Below, in pieces: positions 62,286-64,000 of a stretch of 64,000 bases of DNA (its first letter is position 1; each line of letters begins with the position of its first letter). The notes beneath the pieces were generated by a model that was given only the letters and a program-made list of their open reading frames with translations, was not told where the DNA came from and searched no databases. The position numbers were made by a program, and so were the translations under genes. This DNA comes from Croceicoccus ponticola (lineage in GTDB: Bacteria; Pseudomonadota; Alphaproteobacteria; Sphingomonadales; Sphingomonadaceae): assembly GCF_004004515.1 (NCBI RefSeq), contig NZ_RXOL01000001.1, forward strand, positions 558,001 to 622,000. The letters run 5' to 3'.

Positions 62286-63191
62286 ATGAAGTTCAAATCG
62301 ATCGTCCGCCGCCTCGCCCTGTTGGCGGCGATGTTGGGCTTCGGCTCTCCGGCAATGGCGCAGGAAGTTGCGTTCGACCGGGCCGGCGCGGATCCGGCGC
62401 TGTGGGTGGTGTCCGACAACGATACCAAGATCTACCTGTTCGGGACGATGCACGCGCTGAAGCCCGACGTGGTCTGGTTCGACGATGCGGTCGCAACCGC
62501 CTTTGCGGAATCCGACGAACTCGTGCTCGAAATGCTGAACCCCGAAGATGCCGAAATCGCACCGGTGCTGCAAAAGGAAGCGACGTATGGTCCCGGCCAA
62601 GGGCTGTCGAAAACGCTGACTCCGGACCAGTACGGCCGGTTTGCCAAGGTTTCGACCGAACTTGGCATCCCTCCCCAAGCGCTTGAACAGATGAAGCCCT
62701 GGTTTGCCGGGATCACCCTGGCGACCGCACCTCTGACGAAGTTGGGATACCTCCCCGACAGCGGCGCCGAGCAAGTGCTTCAGGCGGCGGCGAGCGAACG
62801 CGGCATCCGGCAGGTCGGGCTTGAAACCTTTGCCCAGCAGATGGGCTTCTTTTCCAATTTGACTGAGGCCGAACAGGTCGCGTTTCTGATGTCCGGCGTC
62901 GATGACATGGCCGAGATGGAGCAGACGTTTGCGGACATGGAGCGGGCTTGGGCGACGGGCGACACCGACGCCGCGGCAAAGCTGCTGAACGATGGGATGG
63001 ACGAAACACCCGTCGTCTATGATGTCCTTCTGGCCAAGCGTAATGCCACTTGGGCCGAATGGATCGATGCGAGGCTGAAACAGCCGGGCACGATATTCCT
63101 CGCCGTAGGGGCCGGGCACCTTTCGGGTGAAGACAGTGTGCAAGTCCGGCTCGCCGAAAGAGGTTTCAAGGCGACGCGCGTCGAGTACTGA
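62286..63191 (+). CDS. TraB/GumN family protein
   Basis: A 301-residue exported protein with a signal peptide ending Ala-Met-Ala-Gln at about residue 26. The TraB/GumN fold (erythromycin-esterase-related, Tiki-like) shows Leu-Phe-Gly-Thr-Met-His-Ala-Leu near the start, a Glu in Leu-Val-Leu-Glu-Met, Val-Gly-Leu-Glu-Thr in the middle, and the C-terminal Val-Gly-Ala-Gly-His-Leu-Ser-Gly-Glu-Asp-Ser-Val. The GxxH and conserved Glu residues match the metal-dependent peptidase site proposed for this superfamily. AAAGGG lies before ATG 62286. Nine bases on starts a paralogue. Confidence 0.88.
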   Translation: MKFKSIVRRLALLAAMLGFGSPAMAQEVAFDRAGADPALWVVSDNDTKIYLFGTMHALKPDVVWFDDAVATAFAESDELVLEMLNPEDAEIAPVLQKEATYGPGQGLSKTLTPDQYGRFAKVSTELGIPPQALEQMKPWFAGITLATAPLTKLGYLPDSGAEQVLQAAASERGIRQVGLETFAQQMGFFSNLTEAEQVAFLMSGVDDMAEMEQTFADMERAWATGDTDAAAKLLNDGMDETPVVYDVLLAKRNATWAEWIDARLKQPGTIFLAVGAGHLSGEDSVQVRLAERGFKATRVEY

Positions 63192-63200
63192 TCGCGCGTC

Positions 63201-64000
63201 ATGTCTAATCACCTACTCAACCTGTGCCTTGCCCCGCTTTTCCTGATTGTGGCCGGGTGCGGCAGCAGCGCGGAACCTGCTCTGTGGCGGGTCGACCGTG
63301 CCGATGCGGCAAGCGGCGCCGAACCGGCGGGATGGTTGTTCGGGACGATCCACGCCTTGCCTGCCGGTACCGACTGGCACGGTGACACTCTCGATATGGC
63401 GCTGGCCGATGCGGATGTCCTGATGGTGGAAATCAGCGACCTTGATCGGGCAGAGGGTGAGCGGATCTTAACGAAGCTGGCGATCGACCCATCGTTGCCT
63501 CCGATCCGGGACAGGGTGTCGCCACTCTATCGGGACGAACTGGAGGACGTGATGGACGAGGCCGGCGCCGATCCTGCGAATTTCAATTACGTCGAAACGT
63601 GGGCGGCGGCATTGACGTTGGCTTCGATGTTGCAGCAACGCTCTCGCCTCGACCCTGATCATGGCGTCGACCAGTCGCTGATCGCCGATTGGCAGGGGCG
63701 CCCCGTAATCGGCCTGGAAACGACCGAGGAACAGTTTCGCATCTTTGACCAGTTGAGCGGCGACGAGCAGCAGGCCTTGCTGGAATCGCTCGTGGCCCAG
63801 GCCGAGGAAATGGCGCCCGAAGCGCTGTCGGACGCCTGGATCGCAGGGGACACTGACAAACTGGCGGGACTGATGGACATGGGGTTCGAAGCCAACTCGG
63901 ATCTTCGCGCCGCCTTGCTGGGTCGGCGCAACCGGCGCTGGGTCGGGCCGATCGTGGGCCAGTTGCAGGACGGGAAGCAGCCGTTCGTCGCGGTCGGGGC
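63201..64000 (+). CDS. TraB/GumN family lipoprotein (3' end outside window)
   Basis: An ATG at 63201 opens a frame that stays open to the window end (266 codons). Residues 1-20 are a lipoprotein signal ending Val-Ala-Gly-Cys, so the mature protein should be lipid-anchored. The body matches the upstream TraB/GumN protein: Leu-Phe-Gly-Thr-Ile-His-Ala-Leu, Val-Glu-Ile-Ser, Ile-Gly-Leu-Glu-Thr and a final Val-Ala-Val-Gly at the edge. It is thus a tandem paralogue with a different anchor. The last residues, including the expected Gly-x-Gly-His motif, are outside the window. Confidence 0.88.
   Translation, partial: MSNHLLNLCLAPLFLIVAGCGSSAEPALWRVDRADAASGAEPAGWLFGTIHALPAGTDWHGDTLDMALADADVLMVEISDLDRAEGERILTKLAIDPSLPPIRDRVSPLYRDELEDVMDEAGADPANFNYVETWAAALTLASMLQQRSRLDPDHGVDQSLIADWQGRPVIGLETTEEQFRIFDQLSGDEQQALLESLVAQAEEMAPEALSDAWIAGDTDKLAGLMDMGFEANSDLRAALLGRRNRRWVGPIVGQLQDGKQPFVAVG

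Overview
The window looks like chromosomal DNA of an alphaproteobacterium, most likely Sphingomonadales (Erythrobacteraceae/Sphingomonadaceae type). The signs are high GC, a dusB-ntrB-ntrC-ntrY-ntrX-hfq-hflX block, an Hfq with two fused Sm domains, a fused IspDF, a DUF6481-type charged protein, many ATGA/GTGA/TGATG gene overlaps, and a TonB receptor paired with a PepSY reductase. I see no IS element, CRISPR array, rRNA or prophage. One tRNA is present, tRNA-Ser(UGA). All family and order assignments come from reading the sequence, not from database searches.

Layout. 1-2 kb: a membrane-anchored conserved protein (cut by the window edge), a PilZ protein and two small hypotheticals. 2.1-8.5 kb: a copper island. 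copD and copC run leftwards. Diverging from them is a CnrY/CnrX/CnrH-like trio (anti-sigma, periplasmic metal sensor, ECF sigma factor) followed by copA, copB and a second CopB-like barrel. 8.6-15.2 kb: a leftward catabolic cluster with an M20 amidohydrolase, an Lrp/AsnC regulator, a class III aminotransferase, a tartrate/D-malate-type dehydrogenase, a succinate-semialdehyde-type dehydrogenase and a GNAT protein. 15.4-19.7 kb: a TonB-dependent siderophore-type receptor, a PepSY membrane protein and a 2-hydroxyacid dehydrogenase. 20-23.7 kb: a five-gene module of membrane and periplasmic proteins (DUF4198, HGG-motif periplasmic protein, HupE/UreJ, anchored periplasmic domain, DUF1624 acyltransferase-like). 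It ends in a clear intrinsic terminator and is the best candidate for an undescribed metal-handling system.

24-32 kb: DUF6481 protein, tRNA-Ser, lytic transglycosylase, then dac-tmk-holB and metG-tatD-MBL plus a 57-residue two-helix protein, mostly translationally coupled. 32-48 kb: PYROXD2-like oxidoreductase, mazG, hflX, tandem hfq, NtrXY and NtrBC, dusB, ispDF, cinA-like, RatA/COQ10-like, lipA and a beta-carbonic anhydrase. 48-64 kb: MFS exporter, cysK, dienelactone hydrolase, acyl-CoA dehydrogenase with a MerR regulator and an 18-bp palindromic operator, hisI, an unexplained structured spacer, comF, a methyltransferase, ppdK, glyS/glyQ, a small membrane-protein/XRE pair with phased operator repeats, and two tandem TraB/GumN genes, the last cut by the window end.

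Functionally the accessory parts are metal homeostasis (copper island, HupE module, TonB/PepSY iron uptake) and nitrogen or amine metabolism (transaminase cluster, NtrBC/NtrYX). The rest is core translation, replication, cofactor and nitrogen-control machinery.
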